A DNA stretch of 10,000 nucleotides from positions 1 through 10,000 of the forward strand of contig NZ_JAIWNX010000058.1 of the NCBI RefSeq assembly GCF_020217185.1. Reading direction: 5' to 3'. This DNA comes from Asticcacaulis sp. GTDB lineage: Bacteria > Pseudomonadota > Alphaproteobacteria > Caulobacterales > Caulobacteraceae. The notes below the pieces were generated by a model that searched no databases, had not been told where the DNA came from, and saw only the letters and a program-made list of their open reading frames with translations. Within the stretch, counting starts at the first letter, position 1, and each line of letters opens with the position of its first letter. The translations under genes and the position numbers were made by a program. Below, piece after piece: positions 1-5,410 of this stretch.

Positions 1-181
1 CAGGCTTTTAAGCGATTTATAACATATCCATGCCCTAATCTGGGTACAGGATAGGGACGGGCAGGCGTTTGCGGGTATGTCAGGCGGTTACATAAATCCG
101 TCACACATCCCGTATATGGCGTGCCCAACCAAGGTTTGAACGTGACTGGCCTGTGGGCTGATCATCGGAAGTGGTAGAGTT
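1..181. other. Non-coding leader region upstream of the ntrZ-like gene
   Basis: No reading frame here extends convincingly in from the left edge: the longest plus-strand frame stops at about position 54 without family character. The region is more AT-rich at its left end. A TTAA at 8-11 followed seven bases later by ATAA resembles a CtrA box (TTAA-N7-TTAA) with one mismatch, but a single imperfect match is weak evidence. I see no clean -35/-10 pair. The promoter of the ntrZ-like gene is presumably in this stretch. GGAAG at 168-172 is the probable ribosome binding site, nine bases before the start. Confidence 0.5.
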
Positions 182-595
182 ATGAAGCGGGTTATGGCAG
201 CAGGGGTATCGGTTATGGCCGTGGCGCTTATCGCGTCCGCGCCTGCCTATGCGCTCAATAACCAGACCGCCAAGGCCAAGACCAGCGAAGCCACCGCGCC
301 GCTGAGCCTCAGCACAATTTCTACCGAGACCAATGCCGCTACCCGTCAGCAGTCGAAAATCTATCAGTGGTCGGTGAAGGGCCGCTGGGGGTTGAAGCTC
401 GACCTCAATCAGGACGAGGCGCGCCCCTCTGGCTGGAACGACGTGGACGCCGGTGCCTTCTACAAGATCTCGCCCTCGGTGCGTGTGGGCGGTACGGTCG
501 GTTTCGGCGAAAAGACCAAGTCGCTGCAACCGCGTGATCCGGCGGCCGACAAGGATCAGCCGCGCGTGCGTCTGGAAACCACGTTCAAGTTTTAA
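182..595 (+). CDS. ntrZ: NtrZ-like periplasmic regulatory protein
   Basis: This is a 137-residue secreted protein. Residues 1-24 form a typical signal peptide: KR near the N-terminus, a hydrophobic stretch, then APAYA before a likely signal peptidase I cut after A24. The mature part begins with a Thr/Ser/Ala-rich linker, followed by a compact conserved-looking core with WSVKGRWGLKLDL, DVDAGAFYKISPSVRVGGTV and a C-terminal RLETTFKF. That core fits my recollection of the NtrZ family of Caulobacterales, small periplasmic proteins reported to restrain the phosphatase activity of the sensor kinase NtrY and so influence NtrX phosphorylation. The kinase genes are not in this window, so the partner is inferred from the family only. 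The terminal phenylalanine and alternating pattern could also suit a small beta-rich envelope protein. The stop codon directly abuts the stop of the convergent gene, with no terminator between them. Confidence 0.68.
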   Translation: MKRVMAAGVSVMAVALIASAPAYALNNQTAKAKTSEATAPLSLSTISTETNAATRQQSKIYQWSVKGRWGLKLDLNQDEARPSGWNDVDAGAFYKISPSVRVGGTVGFGEKTKSLQPRDPAADKDQPRVRLETTFKF

Positions 596-1237
596 TCATT
601 TAAGCTGAAACGCCTCGACCGCGCCGAATCCGGCCAAGCCGGAGTGCGTCAGGTGTTCGGCATTGTCCGCCCCAATGCCGCCCAACCCCAGAACCGGTAC
701 CGGGCTGAGATCGCAAAACATCTGAATGCCTTTGAGCCCCAGAGGCGCGACGTCTTTCGCCGAGGGACTCTGGCTGGCAAAAACCGGCGAAATGAAGAGG
801 CCATCCAGAGCCGTCACCTCCGCCAGATCGAGCGTTTCGCAGCCGTGACAGGCCCCGGTAATCAGCCAGTCGCCGTGTCTTTCGCGCACATCCGGTGCGT
901 TTGCCAGAGCCCGTTCGGGCAGATGCACGCCATCGGCGGCGACCTCTTCGGCTAATGCCACATCCTGCCCGATCAGCAATTTCACCCCATTATCATCACA
1001 CAGGGTGCGCAAGACGCGGGCATGGGCCGTGGCATGAGGGTCGCCGAAATGGCGATAGATCACACCCGCCCCCGCCGGCAGGTGCGCGACAATTTCTTCC
1101 GGATGCGGAGTGCGTTTGGGATCAGTGACGTAAAACAGGGCGGGCAGATCGCGCCCGTTTGCGCTGGACATATGCGCGTGGCGGGCTATGTCTCTGGCCC
1201 GGTTCATCAGAAAGGCGTAGCGGGTTCGGTATGTCAT
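596..1237 (-). CDS. Thiamine phosphate synthase (ThiE/TenI)-like protein
   Basis: This 213-residue protein has the TIM-barrel pattern of the ThiE/TenI family, which couples HMP-diphosphate to thiazole phosphate in thiamine synthesis or, in TenI, isomerises the thiazole. Recognisable landmarks are ALFYVTDP (first strand), AGAGVIYRHFG, GVKLLIGQD, ADGVHLPE, the GLFISPVF phosphate-loop region, PVPVLGLGGIGADN and a C-terminal GAVEAF. Several ThiE hallmarks are altered: the usual NDR after the second strand reads IGQD, DGVHLGQ reads DGVHLPE, and the T-K of the GPxxxTxTK loop is replaced by SQSPSAK. It may therefore be a divergent paralogue without true synthase activity. The start at 1237 has a good upstream AAGG (minus strand, five-base spacing). 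Internal Met codons at 1207 and 1171 are alternatives, and the barrel itself starts only around residue 32. It is divergent from yggS. Confidence 0.78.
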   Translation of the reverse strand: MTYRTRYAFLMNRARDIARHAHMSSANGRDLPALFYVTDPKRTPHPEEIVAHLPAGAGVIYRHFGDPHATAHARVLRTLCDDNGVKLLIGQDVALAEEVAADGVHLPERALANAPDVRERHGDWLITGACHGCETLDLAEVTALDGLFISPVFASQSPSAKDVAPLGLKGIQMFCDLSPVPVLGLGGIGADNAEHLTHSGLAGFGAVEAFQLK

Positions 1238-1896
1238 CTTTACCTTCGGCGGAAAATTACGCGCGTATTGTCAAAGGTCTGCACAAGACGCTGAAACTGA
1301 CCGGGCGGCCGGACGATTCCGCCTGCCTGACCGCTGTGTCTAAAAACCAGCCCTGGGAGGTTATACGCCCGGTGCTGGAGGCTGGCCACCGGCGATTTGG
1401 TGAGAACCGCGTGCAGGAGGCGATGGAACGCTGGGGGCCGGTAAAGGATCAATATTCCGACCTGACCCTGTGCCTTATCGGCCCGCTTCAAAGCAACAAA
1501 GCCGCCGATGCCGTGGCTTTTTTCGATATTATCGAAAGCGTTGACCGCGAAAAAATCGCCCGTGCCATTGCCGATGAGGCGCAAAAGCAGGGCCGCGCCC
1601 CGCACATCTATGTGCAGGTCAATATCGGCGAAGAAGCGCAAAAGGCCGGGATTTTGCCCGCTGAGGCCGACGCCTTTATCGCGACGGTGCGGGGCTATGG
1701 GCTGGAGCCGCGCGGCCTGATGTGTATTCCGCCGGTCGAAGGGCCGCGCGGTCCCTATTTCGCCCTGTTGCGCAAGATCGCCGAGCGTAACGGTATTGGG
1801 CATCTCAGCATGGGTATGAGCGACGATTTCGAAACCGCGCTGCGCTTCGGATCGAACGAAATCCGCGTCGGCACGGCCATTTTCGGTTCGCGCTGA
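1231..1896 (+). CDS. yggS: YggS/PLPBP family pyridoxal-phosphate-binding protein
   Basis: This 221-residue protein belongs to the YggS (PipY/PROSC) family of cytoplasmic PLP carriers, which keep free pyridoxal phosphate and amino/keto acid pools in balance and have no known catalytic reaction. The PLP-binding lysine is K38 in TAVSKNQP. Further family motifs are FGENRVQEA, LIGPLQSNK, DREKIARAI, VQVNIGEEAQKAG, GLMCIPP, the phosphate-binding HLSMGMSDDFETAL and the terminal RVGTAIFGSR. The second motif reads IGPLQ where the E. coli type has IGHLQ; I believe the proline is usual in alphaproteobacteria. The frame is open upstream to 1159, but the extra residues antisense to the ThiE-like gene have no family character, and MSSLPSAENYARIV is a normal YggS start. 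There is no good Shine-Dalgarno sequence. The gene ends two bases before a repeat element. Confidence 0.93.
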   Translation: MSSLPSAENYARIVKGLHKTLKLTGRPDDSACLTAVSKNQPWEVIRPVLEAGHRRFGENRVQEAMERWGPVKDQYSDLTLCLIGPLQSNKAADAVAFFDIIESVDREKIARAIADEAQKQGRAPHIYVQVNIGEEAQKAGILPAEADAFIATVRGYGLEPRGLMCIPPVEGPRGPYFALLRKIAERNGIGHLSMGMSDDFETALRFGSNEIRVGTAIFGSR

Positions 1897-1898
1897 AT

Positions 1899-1960
1899 CT
1901 CCTCCCTACGCGGAGCGTGGGGAGGTGGCAACGAACGGAGTGAGTTGACGGAGGGGGATT
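1899..1960 (+). repeat. Structured intergenic repeat, copy A (after yggS)
   Basis: This unit begins two bases after the yggS stop. Its frame is CTCCTCCCT, GGGGAGGTGGCA and TGACGGAGGGGGAT with variable parts between, shared with the copies at 2005-2070, 3762-3830 and 3875-3940. Hairpin I pairs 1901-1911 with 1915-1925 (11 pairs, one G-U, loop GGA). Hairpin II pairs CAAC (1929-1932) with GTTG (1944-1947); inside it are GA (1933-1934) opposite GA (1942-1943), then AC (1935-1936) with GT (1940-1941) around loop GGA. Similar C-rich/G-rich palindromic repeats are common in alphaproteobacterial genomes. There is no U-tract, so any terminator or mRNA-protecting role is inferred. Confidence 0.88.
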
Positions 1961-2004
1961 GCTCAGACCCGTCCAAAGACTGCGGCCTTGGTCAATCTCT
2001 GCGT

Positions 2005-2070
2005 AATCCCCTCCGACAGGCCGCTTTGCGTCCTGCCGCCTCTCCATGCCTTCGGCAAAGCGAGGAGATT
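2005..2070 (-). repeat. Structured intergenic repeat, copy A' (inverted, after the L,D-transpeptidase-like gene)
   Basis: This is the same repeat read on the minus strand and the most degenerate of the four. Its CTCCTC end touches the stop codon (2069-2071) of the minus-strand gene. On the minus strand, hairpin I keeps 10 of 12 pairs with loop GAA (the inner TGCC-GAA-GGCA equals copy B). Hairpin II is CAGG/CCTG (plus-strand 2017-2020 and 2032-2035), closing a CGC/GCG inner stem. It forms a large inverted pair with copy A across a 44-base centre (1961-2004) in which I see no gene. Confidence 0.82.
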
Positions 2071-2578
2071 ACTGGCTGATCTCCACATAGGTTTCGGCGT
2101 CGGCGGTTTTCAGTAATTCACGCAGGTGGTCCAGACTGAGCGCGACGCAGCCTTCGGTGCCGGAATAGTCCTCACGCGCCAGATGCAGGAAGATGGCCGA
2201 GCCCAGACCCTTGACCACCGGGTCGTCATTATGCCCCAGCACAACGATCAGGTCATAGACGTGATCGTCCCGCCACAGGGTTTCGTGTGAGCCCTCAAAG
2301 GGCCTTTTGACGGGCAGGTTATACAGATCGCTGTTTACATCGTCGCACCAGCCGTCATCGGGCGACAGGGCCTTTACGGGCAGGACCGTCTCCGGAACCG
2401 GCAAACGATCGGGGCGATACCAGACATAACGCACCGGCCACATCCCCAGCGGCGAGCGCAGATCACCCTCCCTTTTATCAGCGGCGGCAATAACGCCCCC
2501 TTTACCCAGAGCGCAACGCACCCTATCTGAGTTTAAGACTAGAAAACCTTCGGCGTATGCGGTAAAAATCTTGACCAT
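2069..2578 (-). CDS. L,D-transpeptidase (YkuD-fold) family protein
   Basis: This 169-residue protein is recognised from KREGDLRSPLGMW near residue 40, a GHNDDP motif with H116, and the active-site region SAIFLHLARE to GTEGCVAL, with H132 and C144 as the expected catalytic histidine and nucleophilic cysteine of the YkuD fold. Such enzymes make or modify 3-3 peptidoglycan cross-links or attach proteins to the stem peptide. No signal peptide or membrane anchor is visible: the protein starts MVKIFTAYAEG with no hydrophobic leader. Either it is exported another way or it is a stand-alone catalytic domain of unknown location. Upstream in-frame codons to 3001 are antisense to the response regulator and were discarded. 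It is divergent from the regulator (51 bp apart) and convergent with yggS, with the repeat pair between them. The start lacks a clear Shine-Dalgarno sequence. Confidence 0.85.
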   Translation of the reverse strand: MVKIFTAYAEGFLVLNSDRVRCALGKGGVIAAADKREGDLRSPLGMWPVRYVWYRPDRLPVPETVLPVKALSPDDGWCDDVNSDLYNLPVKRPFEGSHETLWRDDHVYDLIVVLGHNDDPVVKGLGSAIFLHLAREDYSGTEGCVALSLDHLRELLKTADAETYVEISQ

Positions 2579-2629
2579 AGGCCGGTTTACACCCTGAACT
2601 GATAAAAACACCCACAACGCTACAGGATT

Positions 2630-3316
2630 ATGGTGCAACAAAAAACCCTGCTGATCGTTGATGACGATGACGAACTGCGCGAGGCGCTGGCCGAACAACT
2701 TGAACTGCACGAAGAGTTCAAGGTCACTCAGGCGTCGAATGGCACCGAAGGCATCCGCCTTGGGAAGACCATCAATGCCGACCTGATCCTGCTGGATGTC
2801 GATTTGCCGGATATGGACGGGCGCGAAGCCTGCCGCCTGTTGCGCAAATCCGGCCTGACCACGCCGGTGATCATGCTGACCGGAGCCGCCTCTGATTCCG
2901 ATCAGATTCTGGGACTGGATGCGGGGGCCAATGACTATGTCACCAAGCCCTTCCGCTTTGCCGTCCTGCTGGCGCGTATCCGCGCTCAGGTCCGCAGCCA
3001 CGAAACGTCAGAGGACGCGACCTTCCGCATCGGGCCTTATGAATTCAAACCGGCGCTCAAGCTGCTGATCGATCAGGTGCAGAAGAAGATTCGCCTGACC
3101 GAAAAAGAAACCAACATCCTCAAATACCTCTATCGCGCCGGCGGCAAACCGATCTCCCGCGAAGAACTGCTGACCGAGGTATGGGGCTATAATGCCGGGG
3201 TGACCACGCACACGCTGGAAACCCACGTCTATCGCCTGCGTCAGAAGATCGAGCCCGATCCGGCCAATGCCCGTCTGCTGATGACCGACGCCGGTGGGTA
3301 CAGGTTGCAATTTTAA
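2630..3316 (+). CDS. cenR: OmpR-family response regulator, probable CenR orthologue
   Basis: This 228-residue regulator has a receiver domain (about residues 5-122) and an OmpR-type winged-helix DNA-binding domain (about 130-226). Receiver residues are all present: acidic pocket D11-D14, phosphorylated D56 in LILLDVDLP, T84 in MLTG and K106 in TKPF. The C-terminal domain shows LTEKETNILKYLYRAGG, EELLTEVWGYN and THTLETHVYRLRQKIEPD. The naming as CenR, the essential envelope regulator paired with kinase CenK in Caulobacter, rests on resemblance and on proximity to the ntrZ-like gene, which I recall as syntenic; no kinase gene lies beside it. ATG 2630 sits only two bases after AGGA (2624-2627), whereas GTG 2633 has a five-base spacing, so translation may start one codon later. 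An intrinsic terminator follows directly. A TTGACC at 2571-2576 is a possible -35, but no matching -10 is clear. Confidence 0.9.
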   Translation: MVQQKTLLIVDDDDELREALAEQLELHEEFKVTQASNGTEGIRLGKTINADLILLDVDLPDMDGREACRLLRKSGLTTPVIMLTGAASDSDQILGLDAGANDYVTKPFRFAVLLARIRAQVRSHETSEDATFRIGPYEFKPALKLLIDQVQKKIRLTEKETNILKYLYRAGGKPISREELLTEVWGYNAGVTTHTLETHVYRLRQKIEPDPANARLLMTDAGGYRLQF

Positions 3317-3321
3317 GAAAG

Positions 3322-3347
3322 CCGGGGCCTGATGGTCCCGGTTTTTT
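3322..3347 (+). terminator. Intrinsic terminator after the response regulator gene
   Basis: The stem pairs 3322-3329 with 3334-3341: CCGGGGCC against GGTCCCGG, eight pairs including one G-U. The loop is TGAT, followed by six T residues at 3342-3347. It begins five bases after the regulator stop codon. The T-run ends only 13 bases before the GTG start of the next gene, so the hairpin is either a plain end for the regulator transcript or a leader element of DUF3052. Confidence 0.9.
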
Positions 3348-3360
3348 ATTGGGGGGTAAG

Positions 3361-3759
3361 GTGGCAACAGGCTATTCCGGTACGCCTCTGGCGAAGAAGC
3401 TTGGATATAAGCCGGGGATGCGCGCGGCGGTGGTCGGCGCACCGGAAGACTATAAAAACTGGCTGGAACCGTTGCAGGAAGGTGTGGGGTTCGGGGCCGA
3501 TGATCCGGAGCTGGTGCACCTTTTTACCACCGAGCGGGCGGTTTTGGAGGCGGCGCTGACCCACTGGCGCACGGCGCTGAGGCCGGACGGCATGGTCTGG
3601 GTTTCGTGGCCCAAAAAGGCCTCAAAAGTGCCGACCGACATTACCGAAGACGTTATCCGCGAGGTTTGTTTGCCGCTGGGCTTTGTCGATGTGAAGGTCT
3701 GCGCCGTCAGCGACGTGTGGTCGGGTTTGAAGCTGGTGGTGCGTAAAGAGTTGCGCTAA
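3361..3759 (+). CDS. DUF3052 family protein of unknown function
   Basis: This 132-residue protein starts VATGYSGTPLAKKLGYKPG and contains RAAVVGAP, a WVSWPKKAS motif, TDITEDVIRE and a C-terminal VDVKVCAVSDVWSGLKLVVRK. These are the landmarks I know from DUF3052, small cytoplasmic proteins found in actinobacteria and proteobacteria with no assigned reaction. The pattern of a glycine-rich first strand-turn and alternating strands suggests a small alpha/beta fold, but that is inference. GTG at 3361 is chosen because GGGGGG (3351-3356) is a good Shine-Dalgarno sequence for it; an earlier TTG at 3349 would fall at the end of the terminator T-run. No independent promoter is visible between the terminator and the start, so expression needs read-through or a promoter inside the regulator gene. 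A structured repeat begins two bases after its stop. Confidence 0.85.
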   Translation: MATGYSGTPLAKKLGYKPGMRAAVVGAPEDYKNWLEPLQEGVGFGADDPELVHLFTTERAVLEAALTHWRTALRPDGMVWVSWPKKASKVPTDITEDVIREVCLPLGFVDVKVCAVSDVWSGLKLVVRKELR

Positions 3760-3761
3760 CT

Positions 3762-3830
3762 CTCCTCCCTGTGCCGAAGGCATGGGGAGGTGGCATTTTG
3801 AGCGTAAGCGAGAAATGACGGAGGGGGATT
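3762..3830 (+). repeat. Structured intergenic repeat, copy B (after DUF3052)
   Basis: This is the same unit as at 1899-1960, starting two bases after the DUF3052 stop. Hairpin I pairs 3764-3775 with 3779-3790 (12 pairs with two wobbles, loop GAA). Hairpin II pairs CATTTT (3794-3799) with GAAATG (3812-3817); inside are GA (3800-3801) opposite GA (3810-3811), then GC/GC around loop GTAA. Outer and inner stem sequences differ from copy A while pairing is kept. The unit ends ACGGAGGGGGATT. Confidence 0.88.
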
Positions 3831-3874
3831 CCGCCATAATATCAAACTATTGCGCCTTTGGCCAGTTTTTGTGC

Positions 3875-3940
3875 CATCCCCCTCCGTCAGCTCACCTTGT
3901 TCGCTGCCACCTCCCCACAGCAAAGCCGCAGGGAGGAGAG
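3875..3940 (-). repeat. Structured intergenic repeat, copy B' (inverted, after the 3942-4400 gene)
   Basis: This is a minus-strand copy ending one base from the stop of the minus-strand gene at 3942. On that strand, hairpin I has 12 pairs (several wobbles) around loop TTT. Hairpin II is CAGC/GCTG (plus-strand 3888-3891 and 3903-3906), with GA opposite GA and AC/GT around loop AAG. With copy B it forms an inverted pair around a 44-base centre (3831-3874) that holds no gene, mirroring the arrangement at 1899-2070. Confidence 0.87.
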
Positions 3941-3941
3941 G

Positions 3942-4400
3942 TTACTCTCCCTCCGCTTCGCGGTGCTGGCGCTCATTGTCTTCATCGATGACGTACCAGG
4001 TGAACCACAGGGCGTCTTCCAGCTTGCCACCCTTGGCCAGATAGGGCTCAAGCACCGCCGGAAAGGCCAGTTTGACCTGTTCAGCGAAATCGTAATGCGC
4101 CTTCAACTCTTCCCAGTCCTGTAGCGCCAGTTCCTCGACCATGCGGATACGCACCGCCCACGGCAGGTCAGCCGGAGCCAAACCCGCCGGGTCGGTTTCC
4201 ACCCAGTGACATTCGCCGATGGCGTCGGGAATACGGATCTGAAGCTGACCGCCTAGGCTCATGAACCCGACCTTGGTGGCGGCGCGGATCACTTCGGGGA
4301 TATCTTTGATTTTCCACGCATACTCATTGAAGCGGAAATCGGCCTTGGCCAGAATGTCAGCGGGCAGCCCGGCTTCTGCGGGCAGGGTGTCTTCGGTCAT
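3942..4400 (-). CDS. Conserved-looking hypothetical protein coupled to exonuclease III
   Basis: This is a 152-residue acidic, soluble-looking protein that I do not recognise. It has no signal peptide or membrane segment. Visible features are an N-terminal FNEYAWKIKDIPEVIRAA segment, a strand-like GGQLQIRIPD followed by ECHWVETDP, a helical PWAVRIRMVEELALQDWEELKAHYDF stretch given here only as its ends (PWAVRI to AHYDF), and a C-terminal EDALWFTWYVIDEDN. The many Trp and Glu residues and clear strand/helix alternation argue for a real folded protein. The start at 4400 is chosen because its ATGA overlaps the stop of xth by four bases, implying translational coupling; upstream in-frame codons to 4448 lie within xth. 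Coupling to a DNA-repair nuclease suggests co-expression but not a function. Confidence 0.75.
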   Translation of the reverse strand: MTEDTLPAEAGLPADILAKADFRFNEYAWKIKDIPEVIRAATKVGFMSLGGQLQIRIPDAIGECHWVETDPAGLAPADLPWAVRIRMVEELALQDWEELKAHYDFAEQVKLAFPAVLEPYLAKGGKLEDALWFTWYVIDEDNERQHREAEGE

Positions 4401-5197
4401 AGGTCGAACTCGATCTGAATAGGGGCGTGATCCGACGGCCGGTCCCATTCGCGGACGGAGTCGTGGATGACGGCGGCTATAGGCGAGGTGATGCGCGTCT
4501 TCAAGGCGGGATTGATCAGCAGGTGATCAAGCCTCAGCCCGCGATTGGACTTGCGGAAATCGGCGGCGCGATAGCTCCACCAGGTAAACAGCTTTTGCGG
4601 TTCGGGCCACAGTTCGCGGAAGGCGTCATGAAAGCCGCCCGCTTCCATCAGATTGGCAAAGGCCTCCAGCTCCGGCGGCGTATGGCTGACCACTTTCAGC
4701 ATCTGACGATGGCTCCACACGTCGTTTTCGCCGGGCGCAATATTGAGGTCGCCGGCGATTAGCAGCGGCGCATCTGGGTTGCGCGTTTTCAGGTGCGCGG
4801 TCAGGCGCTCATAGAATTCCAGCTTGTGATCAAACTTGTCATTGGCTTCGCGGTCGGGAACGTCGCCGCCCGCCGGAATGTAGAAGTTCCACAGGTCGAT
4901 GCCCGCGACCTGTATTCCCTGAACGCGCGCTTCGCCGCGGCGGCAAAAGGGCAAAATCTCGTTAGTTTCAAACGGCAGTTTCGACACCAGCGCCACGCCG
5001 TGCCAGCCCTTTTGCCCGGTGACAAGCATGTGCGGATAGCCCGCGTCTTCGAAAGCCTTGCGCGGGAATTCACCGTTCTGGCACTTGATTTCCTGAAGGC
5101 ACAGGATGTCCGGGCGCGCCATGTCGAGGAAACGTATGACCTGATCAATCCTCAGCCGCACCGAGTTGATGTTCCATGAGGCAATCGACAAACGCAT
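4397..5197 (-). CDS. xth: Exodeoxyribonuclease III (AP endonuclease)
   Basis: This 266-residue enzyme of the endonuclease/exonuclease/phosphatase superfamily cleaves at abasic sites and degrades duplex DNA 3' to 5' in base-excision repair. The metal and catalytic residues expected from E. coli ExoIII are all visible: N9 in SWNINS, E36 in LQEIKC, the Y106 region in FYIPAGG, D150 and N152 in AGDLNIAP, D224 in RLDHLL, and the SDHAPI box with H257 near the C-terminus. Length is normal for the family. The start at 5197 gives MRLSIASWNINS and has AGGAAG about six bases upstream on the minus strand; an earlier ATG at 5215 would add six residues and touch the terminator T-run. The downstream gene overlaps by four bases. 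An intrinsic terminator lies 18 bases upstream of this start. Confidence 0.96.
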   Translation of the reverse strand: MRLSIASWNINSVRLRIDQVIRFLDMARPDILCLQEIKCQNGEFPRKAFEDAGYPHMLVTGQKGWHGVALVSKLPFETNEILPFCRRGEARVQGIQVAGIDLWNFYIPAGGDVPDREANDKFDHKLEFYERLTAHLKTRNPDAPLLIAGDLNIAPGENDVWSHRQMLKVVSHTPPELEAFANLMEAGGFHDAFRELWPEPQKLFTWWSYRAADFRKSNRGLRLDHLLINPALKTRITSPIAAVIHDSVREWDRPSDHAPIQIEFDL

Positions 5198-5215
5198 AAC
5201 GGCTTCCTGACGCAT

Positions 5216-5246
5216 AAAAAAACCCGGTCAGTGAGACTGACCGGGT
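5216..5246 (-). terminator. Intrinsic terminator between the MHS transporter gene and xth
   Basis: A perfect 11-bp stem pairs 5222-5232 (ACCCGGTCAGT) with 5236-5246 (ACTGACCGGGT) around a three-base loop. On the minus strand it is followed by a run of T residues (plus-strand A at 5216-5222). It therefore terminates minus-strand transcription arriving from the transporter gene, whose stop is about 165 bases upstream. There is no T-run on the plus side. Its nearness to the xth start also allows it to be part of the xth leader. Confidence 0.92.
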
Positions 5247-5410
5247 CAGATGTTTGGCACATAACACGAAGAGATAAAGGGAAAAACGCACTCAGGAGAC
5301 GTCAAAGCCGCCGCATACACTCCGTCGGGAGCTGTGGGAATAATGACACGGTTGTGGAAAAACTCAATGCACATTTCCGTGTTTTTTCGTTTTTCAGGCG
5401 AATTTTTCGT
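5247..5410. other. Intergenic stretch between the transporter stop and the terminator
   Basis: I see no gene here. A TTGACGT on the minus strand (5305 to 5299) could be a -35 for xth, but no convincing -10 follows at the expected distance. T-rich patches at about 5383-5397 (plus strand) form no hairpin that I can see. Confidence 0.4.

Noticed and set aside
8..22. Imperfect CtrA-like box (TTAA-N7-ATAA)
   Set aside because: It has one mismatch in a short motif in AT-rich sequence at the window edge, with unknown distance to any start site.
101..529. 142-codon minus-strand frame opposite the ntrZ-like gene
   Set aside because: It has no signal peptide or motifs, and the plus strand encodes a clear signal peptide and conserved core.
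1961..2004. The centre between repeat copies A and A' as a small gene or RNA
   Set aside because: It is 44 bases with no start/stop context, and the equivalent centre of the second pair (3831-3874) has unrelated sequence.
2579..3001. N-terminal extension of the L,D-transpeptidase-like frame across the regulator gene
   Set aside because: The extra residues are antisense to conserved receiver-domain codons and have no family character. The family beginning is reached at the Met codon at 2578.
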